Of a stretch of 64,000 bases of DNA, positions 1-7,907 are shown piece by piece. Below the pieces are notes generated by a model. The model searched no databases, was not told the DNA's origin, and was given only the letters and a program-made list of their open reading frames with translations. The DNA comes from Comamonadaceae bacterium (GTDB taxonomy: Bacteria; Pseudomonadota; Gammaproteobacteria; Burkholderiales; Burkholderiaceae_C): NCBI GenBank assembly GCA_947453965.1, contig CANGIQ010000009.1:36331-100330 (forward strand). The letters run 5' to 3'. Both the position numbers and the translations under genes were made by a program. Each line of letters begins with the position of its first letter. Within the stretch, counting starts at the first letter, position 1.

Positions 1-146
1 AAGAGCATGGACGAGGTGCCCTGCCCGGCCCCTTGCTTTTGGGCTGAGCGACCAATGCCAGCACACGCAGCACCGCACATGGCCAGACAATGCGGCCCGC
101 CCGCCAGTCCCATGAGCAATGCGGTGAGCGCGAGGGTGGTGTTCAT
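1..146 (-). CDS. TauE/SafE-type membrane protein, N-terminal fragment
   Basis: Only the first 48 codons are inside the window; the gene runs off the left edge. The start is the ATG directly abutting the hemN stop codon. The N-terminus is a hydrophobic helix followed by a G-G-P-H-C-x-A-M-C-G motif at about residues 15-25, which is the signature of the sulfite-exporter TauE/SafE (UreH-like) proteins that sit beside cbb3 oxidase genes in many Proteobacteria. Members there are thought to help copper or heme-copper oxidase assembly; transport substrate is unknown. Position directly after hemN on the same strand suggests one transcript with hemN. The family assignment rests on a short fragment. Confidence 0.7.
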   Translation of the reverse strand, partial: MNTTLALTALLMGLAGGPHCLAMCGAACAGIGRSAQKQGAGQGTSSML

Positions 147-1595
147 CTAGATGATTTTAGAGAAACGCTCCCGGTTGCGGTCCGCTTGCAGGTATTTGTC
201 AAACACCATGGCCACACCGCGCACAAAAAACCAACCCAACTCCGTCACATGGATGCCCGCCTCATCGAGCACCACCAGACCTTGTTCTTGCATGTGAGCG
301 AGTTGTTCCAACTCTGCGGCGAAGTAGGTTTGGAATTGGATCAGGTGTGACACCTCGATGGATTCAAACAACACACTGCCCTGGCACATCAAGGCCATGA
401 TCACGGTGCGGCGCACCAAGTCGTCACGCGAGAGTGCCAAGCCCCGCGCCACAGGCAAGCGGCCTTGGTTGAGCAAGTCGTAGTACTCATCGAGTGTTTT
501 GACGTTTTGGTTGAACGTCGCGCCGACCCGGCCGATAGCCGACACGCCCAAGGCGACCAAATCGCAATCGGGTTGCGTGCTGTAGCCCTGGAAATTGCGG
601 TGCAAGCGCCCTTGGCGTTTGGCAATGGCCAAGGCGTCGTTGGGCAACGCAAAGTGGTCCATGCCCACATACACATACCCGGCTTCCATCAAGATGCGCA
701 TGGCGCTGGAAAGCATGGCCAGCTTGGAAGCCGCAGGCGGCAAGTCTTGGGCATGGATGCGCCGTTGCGGTTTGAAGCGTTCTGGCAAGTGCGCATAGGC
801 ATACAAGGCAATGCGATCGGGGTTGAGCTTGACCACCTGCGCCAGCGTGCGCTCAAAGGTTTCGGGCGTTTGCATGGGCAGGCCGTAAATCAAATCGACA
901 TTGACCGACTCAAAACCCAAAGCGCGCGAGGCCCCCACCAAGTCAAACACCTGCTCGGCGGGTTGGATGCGGTGCACTGCTTTTTGCACCGTCGGTTCAA
1001 AGTCTTGCACGCCAAAGCTCAGGCGGTTGAAACCCAGCTCAGCCAGCGTGGCCAAGCGCTCGTGTGTGACCGTGCGTGGGTCCACCTCGATGGAGTACTC
1101 CCCACCAGGCGCAAACACAAAGTTGCGACGCAGCATGGCCATGAGCGCCCGCAGTTCGTCATCGCTCAAGAAGGTGGGGCTGCCACCGCCTAAGTGCACT
1201 TGCGACACGGTTTGCCCTGCTCCCAAATGGGCAATATTGAGCTCGACCTCGCGGCTCAAATACCGCAAATATTCTTCACCACGCTCATGGTGTTTGGTGA
1301 TGATCTTGTTGCAGGCACAGTAGTAACACAGCGACTCGCAAAACGGGATGTGCACATACAGGGAAAGCGGATAAGCCTTGGTGGCAACGCCTGCGCGACG
1401 CTGCGCTAAGGCCTGCACATAGTCAGGCTCACCGAACGCTTCAACAAAACGGTCTGCCGTGGGGTACGAGGTGTAACGCGGACCTGCCACGTCATAACGG
1501 CGCAGCAACTCGGGGCTGATCACCAGCGCATCAGAGCTGTGCAGGGAGGACGTTGAGGCAGAGGACATAAGTTCGCATTTGAATTTAGACACCAT
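147..1595 (-). CDS. hemN: Oxygen-independent coproporphyrinogen III oxidase
   Basis: Radical-SAM enzyme converting coproporphyrinogen III to protoporphyrinogen IX without oxygen, allowing heme synthesis when oxygen is low. The cluster-binding motif C86-x3-C90-x2-C93-x-C95 is present, preceded by the family's GPRYTSYPTADRF stretch at about residues 39-50. The 482 residues fit the family length. The chosen ATG at 1595 has an AAGG ribosome site about 7 bases upstream; the internal ATG at 1568 lacks one but would fit better with transcription driven from the FNR box at 1624-1637, so the first nine residues are uncertain. Divergent from fnr, and followed without a gap by the TauE/SafE-like gene. 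Its heme supply serves the neighbouring cytochrome cbb3. Confidence 0.96.
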   Translation of the reverse strand: MVSKFKCELMSSASTSSLHSSDALVISPELLRRYDVAGPRYTSYPTADRFVEAFGEPDYVQALAQRRAGVATKAYPLSLYVHIPFCESLCYYCACNKIITKHHERGEEYLRYLSREVELNIAHLGAGQTVSQVHLGGGSPTFLSDDELRALMAMLRRNFVFAPGGEYSIEVDPRTVTHERLATLAELGFNRLSFGVQDFEPTVQKAVHRIQPAEQVFDLVGASRALGFESVNVDLIYGLPMQTPETFERTLAQVVKLNPDRIALYAYAHLPERFKPQRRIHAQDLPPAASKLAMLSSAMRILMEAGYVYVGMDHFALPNDALAIAKRQGRLHRNFQGYSTQPDCDLVALGVSAIGRVGATFNQNVKTLDEYYDLLNQGRLPVARGLALSRDDLVRRTVIMALMCQGSVLFESIEVSHLIQFQTYFAAELEQLAHMQEQGLVVLDEAGIHVTELGWFFVRGVAMVFDKYLQADRNRERFSKII

Positions 1596-1623
1596 AATGT
1601 GCCTTCAGTTGCACTTTTTGATC

Positions 1624-1637
1624 TTGACCTGCGTCAA
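1624..1637. promoter_or_regulatory. FNR box between hemN and fnr
   Basis: TTGACCTGCGTCAA, a perfect inverted repeat with one change per half from the FNR consensus TTGAT-N4-ATCAA. It lies in the 62-base gap between divergent hemN and fnr. Its centre is 35 bases from the annotated hemN ATG and 62 from the second possible ATG; it is 27 bases from the fnr ATG, too close for class II activation of fnr, so a repressive or autoregulatory role there is more likely. Function is inferred. Confidence 0.75.
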
Positions 1638-1657
1638 CCCAAACGTCCGTTCACCGC

Positions 1658-2377
1658 ATGAATTCAAACAGCATCAAAGTCGCTTGCTCTAACTGCAACT
1701 TGCGCGAGTTGTGCATGCCCATGGGCTTGAATGACTCCGAAATGGAACGCATCGACGAAATTGTGGCCACCCGTCGCAAGATTCCCCGGGGCGAGAACTT
1801 GTTTCGTAACGGCGAAAAATTCAACGCGCTATATGCCATCCGTACCGGTTTTTTCAAAACCTGCGTGTCTTCTGAAGATGGCCGTGACCAAGTCACAGGC
1901 TTTCAGATGGCGGGCGAAATCATTGGCCTCGATGGCATTGTGAGCGACCACCACACCTGTGATGCGGTGGCGCTGGAAGATGCGGAAGTCTGCGTGATGA
2001 CCTATGACCGCATTGAGGAGTTGTCACGCGAGATTAATGCCCTGCAACGCCATGTGCACAAAATCATGAGCCGTGAAATCGTGCGCGAACACGGCGTCAT
2101 GTTGCTCTTGGGCAGCATGCGCGCCGAAGAGCGTTTGGCCGCTTTCTTGCTCAATTTGGTGCAACGCTTGCACGCCCGTGGCTTCTCGCAGTCCGAGCTG
2201 GTTTTGCGGATGACGCGCGAAGAAATTGGCAGCTACTTAGGGCTCAAGCTCGAAACAGTCAGCCGCACATTTTCTAAATTTGCAGAAGACGGCATCATCG
2301 AAGTCAAGCAACGCCATGTGCGTATTTTGAACACCGAGGCGCTCAAACTCTTGGTCAACCCACAAACTTGTCAGTGA
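1658..2377 (+). CDS. fnr: FNR-type oxygen-sensing transcriptional regulator
   Basis: CRP/FNR-family regulator of 239 residues that senses oxygen through a [4Fe-4S] cluster. The cluster ligands are visible as C10, C13 and C19 near the N-terminus plus a central cysteine, probably C112. A cyclic-nucleotide-like sensor domain fills about residues 25-145, followed by a dimerisation helix and a C-terminal helix-turn-helix (around residues 185-215, with E-x-x-S-R in the recognition helix as in E. coli FNR). The gene ends at a strong terminator at 2395. It is flanked by hemN and the cco genes, both of which carry FNR boxes, so it probably controls its neighbours. Could be named anr or fixK-like in other species, but the N-terminal cysteines argue for a true oxygen sensor. 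Confidence 0.95.
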   Translation: MNSNSIKVACSNCNLRELCMPMGLNDSEMERIDEIVATRRKIPRGENLFRNGEKFNALYAIRTGFFKTCVSSEDGRDQVTGFQMAGEIIGLDGIVSDHHTCDAVALEDAEVCVMTYDRIEELSREINALQRHVHKIMSREIVREHGVMLLLGSMRAEERLAAFLLNLVQRLHARGFSQSELVLRMTREEIGSYLGLKLETVSRTFSKFAEDGIIEVKQRHVRILNTEALKLLVNPQTCQ

Positions 2378-2394
2378 GTACACCACGCCATTGA

Positions 2395-2421
2395 AAAAGG
2401 CCCGCAACGCGGGCCTTTTTG
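2395..2421. terminator. Bidirectional rho-independent terminator after fnr
   Basis: AAAAAGGCCCGC and GCGGGCCTTTTT form a near-perfect stem with a short loop, flanked by A and T runs on the two sides. It lies between the convergent fnr gene and the small membrane protein gene ending the cco cluster, so it can stop transcription from both directions. Confidence 0.9.
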
Positions 2422-2439
2422 TTTTTACTCAGGAAGGGA

Positions 2440-2748
2440 TCAAGCGGGAACTTGCTCGCAGCACACTTCTTGTTTGGGGCAACCGTCTGGACGCTCAGTC
2501 GGCACCAAAGGACAGCGGTTGACCTCAAAGGGAGACAGAGACAACAAGGTGGTCAATGCACTGGAGGCGGCGGTGACGATCCAAAAAGCAAAGAAGGACA
2601 AGGTGTAAATACCTTGGCGCGACATTTCAATCGGTTGGCCAAACCACTGCATGTCTTGTGGGTCGACCATGGCAAATACCAACATCTCGAGCACGCCTGC
2701 CACCAAAAAGGCGGGCCATGCAATCCACATCATCCGTTGAGCCAGCAT
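2440..2748 (-). CDS. Small two-helix membrane protein at the end of the cco cluster
   Basis: I do not recognise a named family. The 102-residue product has two likely membrane helices (about residues 9-27 and 48-70) and a hydrophilic C-terminal tail holding four cysteines (C79, C90, C96, C97). The start ATG has an AGGAG site seven bases upstream. It lies 59 bases downstream of ccoH on the same strand and before a terminator, so it is probably the last gene of the cco unit. The clustered cysteines could bind copper or another metal, or make disulfides; that is a guess from composition and position. Proteins of this shape near cbb3 genes are usually annotated only as hypothetical. Confidence 0.75.
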   Translation of the reverse strand: MLAQRMMWIAWPAFLVAGVLEMLVFAMVDPQDMQWFGQPIEMSRQGIYTLSFFAFWIVTAASSALTTLLSLSPFEVNRCPLVPTERPDGCPKQEVCCEQVPA

Positions 2749-2807
2749 TCGAATTCTCCTGATAGGACTGAATTGAATTCAGTTTAGGTCAATTCACACA
2801 CACCCAC

Positions 2808-3083
2808 TTATGGGGTTTTCGTGGGGGTCTCGGGCTTCGGTGTGACCACGTGGTTGCGGGCTTGCATGGCGGGTGCGAGCTGCAAATCTTTCTCCGCAGC
2901 CAAGGTCTTGTTGATGTCCAAACCCCGGCGGTAGTAATCATCAGCTACCACCGGATCGGGCACTCGAATGGCAATCACCAGGGTCACAAAGCCAGCCACC
3001 ACCACCAGGGCAGGCCCGGCAATGATCAGCCACACGTGGCCATATTGCCACCAAGGTTGCGTATCGTGCGTTGGCTGAGTCAT
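2808..3083 (-). CDS. ccoH: FixH/CcoH family cbb3 oxidase assembly protein
   Basis: Small membrane protein of 91 residues needed for assembly or stability of cytochrome cbb3. It has one N-terminal membrane helix (about residues 18-42) and a periplasmic segment with the family's V-x-D-D-Y-Y-x-x-G motif near residue 50. The start is the ATG at 3083, four bases after the ccoG stop; the longer open frame upstream lies inside ccoG and is not used. Close spacing implies translational coupling to ccoG. The protein is shorter than alphaproteobacterial FixH (about 160 residues), as usual in betaproteobacteria. Confidence 0.88.
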   Translation of the reverse strand: MTQPTHDTQPWWQYGHVWLIIAGPALVVVAGFVTLVIAIRVPDPVVADDYYRRGLDINKTLAAEKDLQLAPAMQARNHVVTPKPETPTKTP

Positions 3084-3087
3084 GGTG

Positions 3088-4542
3088 TTACCTAGGAACA
3101 ATGAAGACAGATTTTTCGACCACAAAATGGTCCGAGCCCACGGCTTGAATTTCAAATTGAATTTTGTGCGACCCGGGCTCTGTTGAACCGTATGGCACGT
3201 CAGCCCGCAACACAATCCAACGGGCTTGTGCAGGGTCCACCATCACTTCCGTGTCGGTGGTGATTTTGAGCTGCGGCAAGCCCCGCACCAAGAGGCGGTA
3301 GGTTTGCGCATGTTCAGCCGCGTTCATGATTTGCAAGCGGTACACGTTCTCTAAGGTGCCATATTCGGTGATGCGTGACAAGGTGGAGCGATCCCGCACC
3401 ACATCCACTTTGAATGGCGTGCGCAAGCTCAACGACACCAACAGGGCAATCACGATGGCGCCCAAAATCATGGTGTAAATCTGAATGCGTGGACGCATCA
3501 AACGTTGCCACATTTCACGCGACGTCCATTTGTTCTCCATCGCGTTTTGGGTCGAGAAACGCACCAGTCCGCGTGCATAGCCCATCTTGTCCATCACGGT
3601 GTCGCATACATCGGCGCACGCACCACAACCAATGCACTCGTACTGCAAGCCGTTGCGAATGTCGATGCCTGTGGGGCACACCTGCACGCACAAGGTGCAA
3701 TCGACGCAAGCGCCTAAATTGCTGCTGGCGAGTTCGACCTTTTTCGAGCGTGGGCCGCGAGGTTCACCGCGTTCTGTGTCGTAGGTCACGATCAAGGTGT
3801 CGTTGTCAAACATGGCGCTTTGGAAACGCGCATAAGGACACATGTATTTGCACACTTGCTCGCGCATAAAACCTGCATTGCCATAGGTGGCAAAGGCATA
3901 GAAGAACACCCAGAACAGTTCCCAAGGGCCCATGCGGGTCAGGAAAAATTCCATGGCCAATTCACGAATTGGGGTGAAGTAGCCCACAAAGGTGAAGCCT
4001 GTCCAGATCGAGAAGAAGATCCAAATCGTGTGCTTGTACCACTTCTTCACCAATTTCTCGAGCGAGAAATCGGCATCGTCCAAACGCATGCGGGCTGAAC
4101 GGTCGCCTTCGATCTTGCGCTCAATCCACAAAAATATTTCGCTATACACGGTTTGTGGGCATGCAAAACCGCACCACAAACGCCCCGCCACTGCGGTGAA
4201 CAAGAACAACGCCAGCGCAGAGATCACCAACAAACCGGTGAGATAAATAAAGTCTTGCGGGTACAAGACCAAGCCAAAAATATAAAAACGACGTGACGCC
4301 AAATCAAACAACACGGCCTGACGTGTGCCCCACTCCAGCCAAGGCAAACCGTAGAACACGATTTGGGTGGCGAAGACAAAAATCCAGCGCCAATACGCAA
4401 AAATGCCCTCGACAGAGCGAGGGTAGATTTTTTTTGCAGCGGCATAAAGCGAAACCATCGCCTCGTCATCAGAGCCCGCAGGCTCTGCGACGATGGGGAT
4501 GGTTTTGCGCTGCTTGGAGTCGTCAGCAGAATTCAAAATCAA
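3088..4542 (-). CDS. ccoG: Cytochrome c oxidase accessory protein CcoG (RdxA/FixG)
   Basis: Membrane-bound polyferredoxin of 484 residues. CcoG is known in other bacteria to reduce copper(II) for delivery to the cbb3 oxidase. Several membrane helices occupy the first 220 residues, including a W-C-G-F-A-C-P motif near residue 125 and a C-K-Y-M-C-P motif near residue 230. A double ferredoxin domain follows with C-x2-C-x2-C-x3-C-P and C-x2-C-x2-C-x3-C clusters at about residues 276-312. The C-terminus is an Ig-like FixG domain. Its ATG directly abuts the ccoP stop codon, so both are on one transcript. Confidence 0.95.
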   Translation of the reverse strand: MILNSADDSKQRKTIPIVAEPAGSDDEAMVSLYAAAKKIYPRSVEGIFAYWRWIFVFATQIVFYGLPWLEWGTRQAVLFDLASRRFYIFGLVLYPQDFIYLTGLLVISALALFLFTAVAGRLWCGFACPQTVYSEIFLWIERKIEGDRSARMRLDDADFSLEKLVKKWYKHTIWIFFSIWTGFTFVGYFTPIRELAMEFFLTRMGPWELFWVFFYAFATYGNAGFMREQVCKYMCPYARFQSAMFDNDTLIVTYDTERGEPRGPRSKKVELASSNLGACVDCTLCVQVCPTGIDIRNGLQYECIGCGACADVCDTVMDKMGYARGLVRFSTQNAMENKWTSREMWQRLMRPRIQIYTMILGAIVIALLVSLSLRTPFKVDVVRDRSTLSRITEYGTLENVYRLQIMNAAEHAQTYRLLVRGLPQLKITTDTEVMVDPAQARWIVLRADVPYGSTEPGSHKIQFEIQAVGSDHFVVEKSVFIVPR

Positions 4543-5463
4543 TTACTTCGCAGCAGGTTTGTTCGAGAAGCCCCACACATAGGCGGTCAACACGTGGATT
4601 TGCGAGTCTGTCAAACGTCCCTCTTGCGCAGGCATTTGGTTGACCTTGCCGTTGTTGATCATGGCCGTGATGGCTTCTTCGCCCCAGCCGTGCAACCAGA
4701 TCTTGTCGGTCAAGTTGGCCGAACCCACCGCTTGCATGCCTTTGCCATCGGCACCGTGACAGGCAGCGCAGGCACCAAATTTGGCTTTACCCAAGGATGC
4801 GCGCAACGAGTCATGCGGGCTACCCGACAAGCTCAACACATAGTGCGACACATTGCGAATGTCATCGGGTGAACCGACCGCCGCTGCCATGGGTGGCATT
4901 TGACCGATACGACCTTTGGTGATGGTTTCTTTGATCTTGTCAGATGTGCCACCGTGCAACCAGTCGCCATCGGTCAGGTTCGGAAAACCTTTGGAACCAC
5001 GTGCATCTGAACCGTGGCACTGCGCACAGTTGTTCATGAACAAACGCTCACCCACGGCCATGGCTTTGGGATCGCCCGCCAATTGCTCGGGGGTTTGGGC
5101 ATTGAACGAAGCGTACAAAGGCTCCAACTCTTGGTTGGCTTTGGCGACTTCGGCGTCGTACTGACCGGTTGAAGTCCAACCCAGCTTGCCTGCGTAGCTG
5201 CCCAAGCCGGGGTAAGCCACGCCATACACCACAGCAAACACCATGGTGATGATGAACAGCCACAGCCACCAGCGTGGCAGCGGATTGTTCATCTCGCGCA
5301 GGTCACCGTCCCACACGTGGCCGGTGGTGCCATCGTCTGTGTCATGGGTGGCTGCCACTTTAACTTTGGCAGAAAACCACAGCAAAAAAGCACAGTAAAG
5401 AATACCGATGATAGAAATGGCGGCGACAAACACCGACCAGAAATTACTTGTGAAATCACTCAT
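4543..5463 (-). CDS. ccoP: cbb3-type cytochrome c oxidase diheme subunit III
   Basis: Membrane-anchored diheme cytochrome c of 306 residues that passes electrons to the CcoO/CcoN core. Two membrane helices are visible (about residues 10-30 and 64-86). Two heme c motifs follow: C146-A-Q-C-H150 and C232-A-A-C-H236, each inside a cytochrome c domain with downstream methionines that can serve as axial ligands. It lies between ccoQ and ccoG on one strand with very short gaps. Length and layout are typical of CcoP. Confidence 0.97.
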   Translation of the reverse strand: MSDFTSNFWSVFVAAISIIGILYCAFLLWFSAKVKVAATHDTDDGTTGHVWDGDLREMNNPLPRWWLWLFIITMVFAVVYGVAYPGLGSYAGKLGWTSTGQYDAEVAKANQELEPLYASFNAQTPEQLAGDPKAMAVGERLFMNNCAQCHGSDARGSKGFPNLTDGDWLHGGTSDKIKETITKGRIGQMPPMAAAVGSPDDIRNVSHYVLSLSGSPHDSLRASLGKAKFGACAACHGADGKGMQAVGSANLTDKIWLHGWGEEAITAMINNGKVNQMPAQEGRLTDSQIHVLTAYVWGFSNKPAAK

Positions 5464-5495
5464 GATCCGATTCCTTTACAAAGGCGTTGAAGGCC

Positions 5496-5633
5496 TCAGT
5501 CTTGATCGAGGGGCAGCTTGGAAGCTGCTTCGAAATCTTCTTTGTTACGTCGAGAAAAGGCCCACACCATGATGCCAATGAAGATGACAAACGAAATCAC
5601 TGTGGTGGCTGCGCGCAGGTCATTGATATCCAT
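5496..5633 (-). CDS. ccoQ: cbb3-type cytochrome oxidase subunit CcoQ
   Basis: A 45-residue protein. It has one membrane helix at about residues 10-27, then a basic patch and a short acidic tail ending in L-D-Q-D. The size, the helix, the position between ccoO and ccoP and the A-F-S-R-R-N-K-x-x-F-E segment fit CcoQ (FixQ), which stabilises the assembled oxidase. The start ATG at 5633 follows the ccoO stop by 14 bases with an A/G-rich ribosome site. Confidence 0.88.
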   Translation of the reverse strand: MDINDLRAATTVISFVIFIGIMVWAFSRRNKEDFEAASKLPLDQD

Positions 5634-5647
5634 GGTGTGCCTCTTTT

Positions 5648-6271
5648 TTATTTGAGCGCGAGGCCCAGGGACTGAAGGAAAGCAATCACGGCGTCCATCT
5701 CGGTTTTACCCTTGACGTCTTCTGACGCTTTGGCGATTTCTTCGTCTGTATAAGGCACACCCACTTTGCGCAAGGCGGCCATGTTCAAGGGGATTTGTGC
5801 TGCGTCAACGGTGTTCTTCAACAGCCATGGGTATTCGGGCATGTTGGACTCAGGCACCACATCGCGTGGGTTGTTCAAGTGAACACGGTGCCATTCGTCG
5901 CTGTACTTGCCGCCCACACGTGCCAGGTCAGGCCCCGTGCGCTTGCTGCCCCATTGGAAGGGGTGGTCGTACACCGACTCACCGGCCACCGAGTAATGGC
6001 CGTAACGCAATGTTTCGGCGCGGAACGGACGAATCATTTGCGAGTGGCAGTTGTAGCAACCTTCGCGGATGTACACATCGCGTCCCGCCAATTGCAACGC
6101 GGTGTAAGGCTTCACGCCCGTGACCGGCTCGGTGGTGGATTTTTGGAAGAACAAAGGCACGATTTCAACCAAGCCGCCAAAAGCGACGGCGATCAAAATC
6201 AGCACGATCATTAAGAAGTTGTTGGTCTCCACGCTGGCGTGGGAGAAACCTTTGGAATTGTGATCAGACAT
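5648..6271 (-). CDS. ccoO: cbb3-type cytochrome c oxidase monoheme subunit II
   Basis: Monoheme cytochrome c subunit of 207 residues that relays electrons from CcoP to the catalytic subunit. There is one N-terminal membrane helix (about residues 20-40), and the heme c motif C72-Y-N-C-H76 lies in the family's [14 protein letters not shown] context. The start ATG at 6271 follows a GAGGAGA ribosome site; the upstream extension of the frame overlaps ccoN and is rejected. It starts 10 bases after the ccoN stop. Confidence 0.97.
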   Translation of the reverse strand: MSDHNSKGFSHASVETNNFLMIVLILIAVAFGGLVEIVPLFFQKSTTEPVTGVKPYTALQLAGRDVYIREGCYNCHSQMIRPFRAETLRYGHYSVAGESVYDHPFQWGSKRTGPDLARVGGKYSDEWHRVHLNNPRDVVPESNMPEYPWLLKNTVDAAQIPLNMAALRKVGVPYTDEEIAKASEDVKGKTEMDAVIAFLQSLGLALK

Positions 6272-6281
6272 TTGGTTCTCC

Positions 6282-7709
6282 TCAAGCGTGAGCGGGGGCT
6301 GGAATCGCAACGCTGACCGCGTCGCCATGGGTGGCTGTTTTGACCACGTTCCAGAGCATGAGCAACATGCCGCCCAAATAGAGCAAGCCACCGGCCACAC
6401 GAATCACATAGAAGGGATAGGTGGCTTTGACCGACTCGACGAAGGTGTAGGTCAAGGTGCCGTCGGCGTTGATGGCACGCCACATCAGACCTTGCATCAC
6501 ACCGGCAATCCACATCGCAGCGATGTACAAAACGATACCGATGGTGGCCATCCAGAAATGGACCTCAATCGCTTGTGTGCTGTACATCTTTTGACGACCA
6601 AACAATTTGGGAATCAAGTAGTAGATCGAACCCATGGACACCAAGCCCACCCAACCCAAAGCACCCGAGTGCACGTGGCCCACGGTCCAGTCGGTGTAGT
6701 GGCTCAAAGCGTTGACCGTCTTGATGGCCATCATGGGGCCTTCGAAAGTCGACATGCCGTAGAACGACAAGGACACGATCAAGAAACGCAAGATAGGGTC
6801 GTCGCGCAGTTTGTGCCATGCGCCAGACAAGGTCATGATGCCGTTGATCATGCCGCCCCAGCTCGGCGCCAACAGCACCAGCGAGAACACCATGCCCAGG
6901 GACTGGGTCCAGTCAGGCAAAGCGGTGTAGTGCAGGTGGTGAGGACCGGCCCACATGTAAGTGAAGATCAAAGCCCAGAAGTGCACGATCGACAAGCGGT
7001 ACGAATACACAGGGCGACCGGCTTGCTTAGGAATGAAGTAATACATCATGCCCAAGAAGCCTGCGGTCAGGAAGAAACCCACCGCGTTGTGGCCGTACCA
7101 CCACTGCACCATGGCGTCTTGCGCGCCTGCGTAAGCAGAGTAGGACTTCATCCAGCCGGCAGGAATCGCCGCACTGTTGACAATGTGCAGCAAGGCCACA
7201 GCAATGATGAACGCGCCGTAGAACCAGTTGGCCACATAGATGTGTTTGACCTTGCGGGTGCCGACGGTGCCAAAAAACACAATCGCGTAAGACACCCAGA
7301 CCACAGCAATCAACAAGTCAATCGGCCACTCGAGTTCGGCGTATTCCTTACCCTGGGTGAAGCCCAAGGGCAAGCTGATGGCCGCGGCCACGATGACCAA
7401 CTGCCAACCCCAGAAGGTGAAGGCGGCCAGCTTGGGCAAGAACAAGGCTGTGTGGCAGGTACGCTGCACCACGTAATAGCTGGTGGCAAACAAGGCCGAG
7501 CCACCAAACGCAAAAATCACCGCGTTGGTGTGCAAGGGGCGCAAGCGGCCGTAGGTCAGCCAAGGGATGCCAAAGTTCAGTTCGGGCCAAGCGAGCTGAG
7601 AGGCAATGATCACGCCTACCAGCATGCCCACTACGCCCCAAACAACCGCCATGATGGAAAACTGCCGTACAACGGTGTCGCTGTAGACAGACTGCTGTGA
7701 TGAGTTCAT
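6282..7709 (-). CDS. ccoN: cbb3-type cytochrome c oxidase catalytic subunit I
   Basis: Heme-copper oxidase subunit of 475 residues with about twelve membrane helices, reducing oxygen with high affinity and pumping protons. Heme and copper histidines are seen in the [15 protein letters not shown] and G-H-V-H-S-G-A-L stretches. The ATG has AAAGGTG just upstream. It is the first gene of ccoNOQPGH and carries an FNR box 51 bases upstream of the ATG with a well-placed -10 element, so expression should rise when oxygen falls. Confidence 0.98.
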   Translation of the reverse strand: MNSSQQSVYSDTVVRQFSIMAVVWGVVGMLVGVIIASQLAWPELNFGIPWLTYGRLRPLHTNAVIFAFGGSALFATSYYVVQRTCHTALFLPKLAAFTFWGWQLVIVAAAISLPLGFTQGKEYAELEWPIDLLIAVVWVSYAIVFFGTVGTRKVKHIYVANWFYGAFIIAVALLHIVNSAAIPAGWMKSYSAYAGAQDAMVQWWYGHNAVGFFLTAGFLGMMYYFIPKQAGRPVYSYRLSIVHFWALIFTYMWAGPHHLHYTALPDWTQSLGMVFSLVLLAPSWGGMINGIMTLSGAWHKLRDDPILRFLIVSLSFYGMSTFEGPMMAIKTVNALSHYTDWTVGHVHSGALGWVGLVSMGSIYYLIPKLFGRQKMYSTQAIEVHFWMATIGIVLYIAAMWIAGVMQGLMWRAINADGTLTYTFVESVKATYPFYVIRVAGGLLYLGGMLLMLWNVVKTATHGDAVSVAIPAPAHA

Positions 7710-7731
7710 CGGTCACCTTTCATTTTTAATC

Positions 7732-7773
7732 AGTATCCTCAAATACCCCTGCATGGGTATTGATGCAAATCAA
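7732..7773 (-). promoter_or_regulatory. FNR-dependent promoter of ccoN
   Basis: A perfect FNR consensus, TTGATTTGCATCAA read on the minus strand (TTGAT-N4-ATCAA, 7760-7773), lies 51 bases upstream of the ccoN ATG. GATACT at 7732-7737 sits where a -10 element is expected if the box is centred at -41.5, giving a predicted start near 7725. This is class II geometry of FNR activation. The box overlaps the stop codon of ccoS. The site is seen directly; its use is inferred. Confidence 0.88.
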
Positions 7774-7907
7774 TCGTCGCGAAGAATACGCTCGCCTTCT
7801 TGCTCCACGCTGTCGAATTGGCCCCGATGGATGGCCCACCAGAGGCCTCCCAAAATAAACAGCACCAACAACACAGACAACGGGATCAGTAAGTACAAGA
7901 TATCCAT
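7770..7907 (-). CDS. ccoS: cbb3-type oxidase assembly protein CcoS
   Basis: A 45-residue protein beginning M-D-I-L-Y-L-L-I-P, one membrane helix (residues 4-24), then W-W-A-I-x-x-G-Q-F-D-x-x-E-x-E-G-x-R-I-L, the conserved CcoS tail. CcoS is needed for cofactor insertion into cbb3 oxidase. Its ATG overlaps the ccoI stop (TGATG), so the two are translationally coupled. Longer upstream starts lie inside ccoI and are rejected. Its 3' end contains the ccoN FNR box. Confidence 0.93.
   Translation of the reverse strand: MDILYLLIPLSVLLVLFILGGLWWAIHRGQFDSVEQEGERILRDD

Noticed and set aside
2768..2782. Palindrome CTGAATTGAATTCAG between ccoH and the small membrane protein gene
   Set aside because: Short, AT-rich and without a T tract or known operator pattern; could be chance. 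Not listed as a feature.
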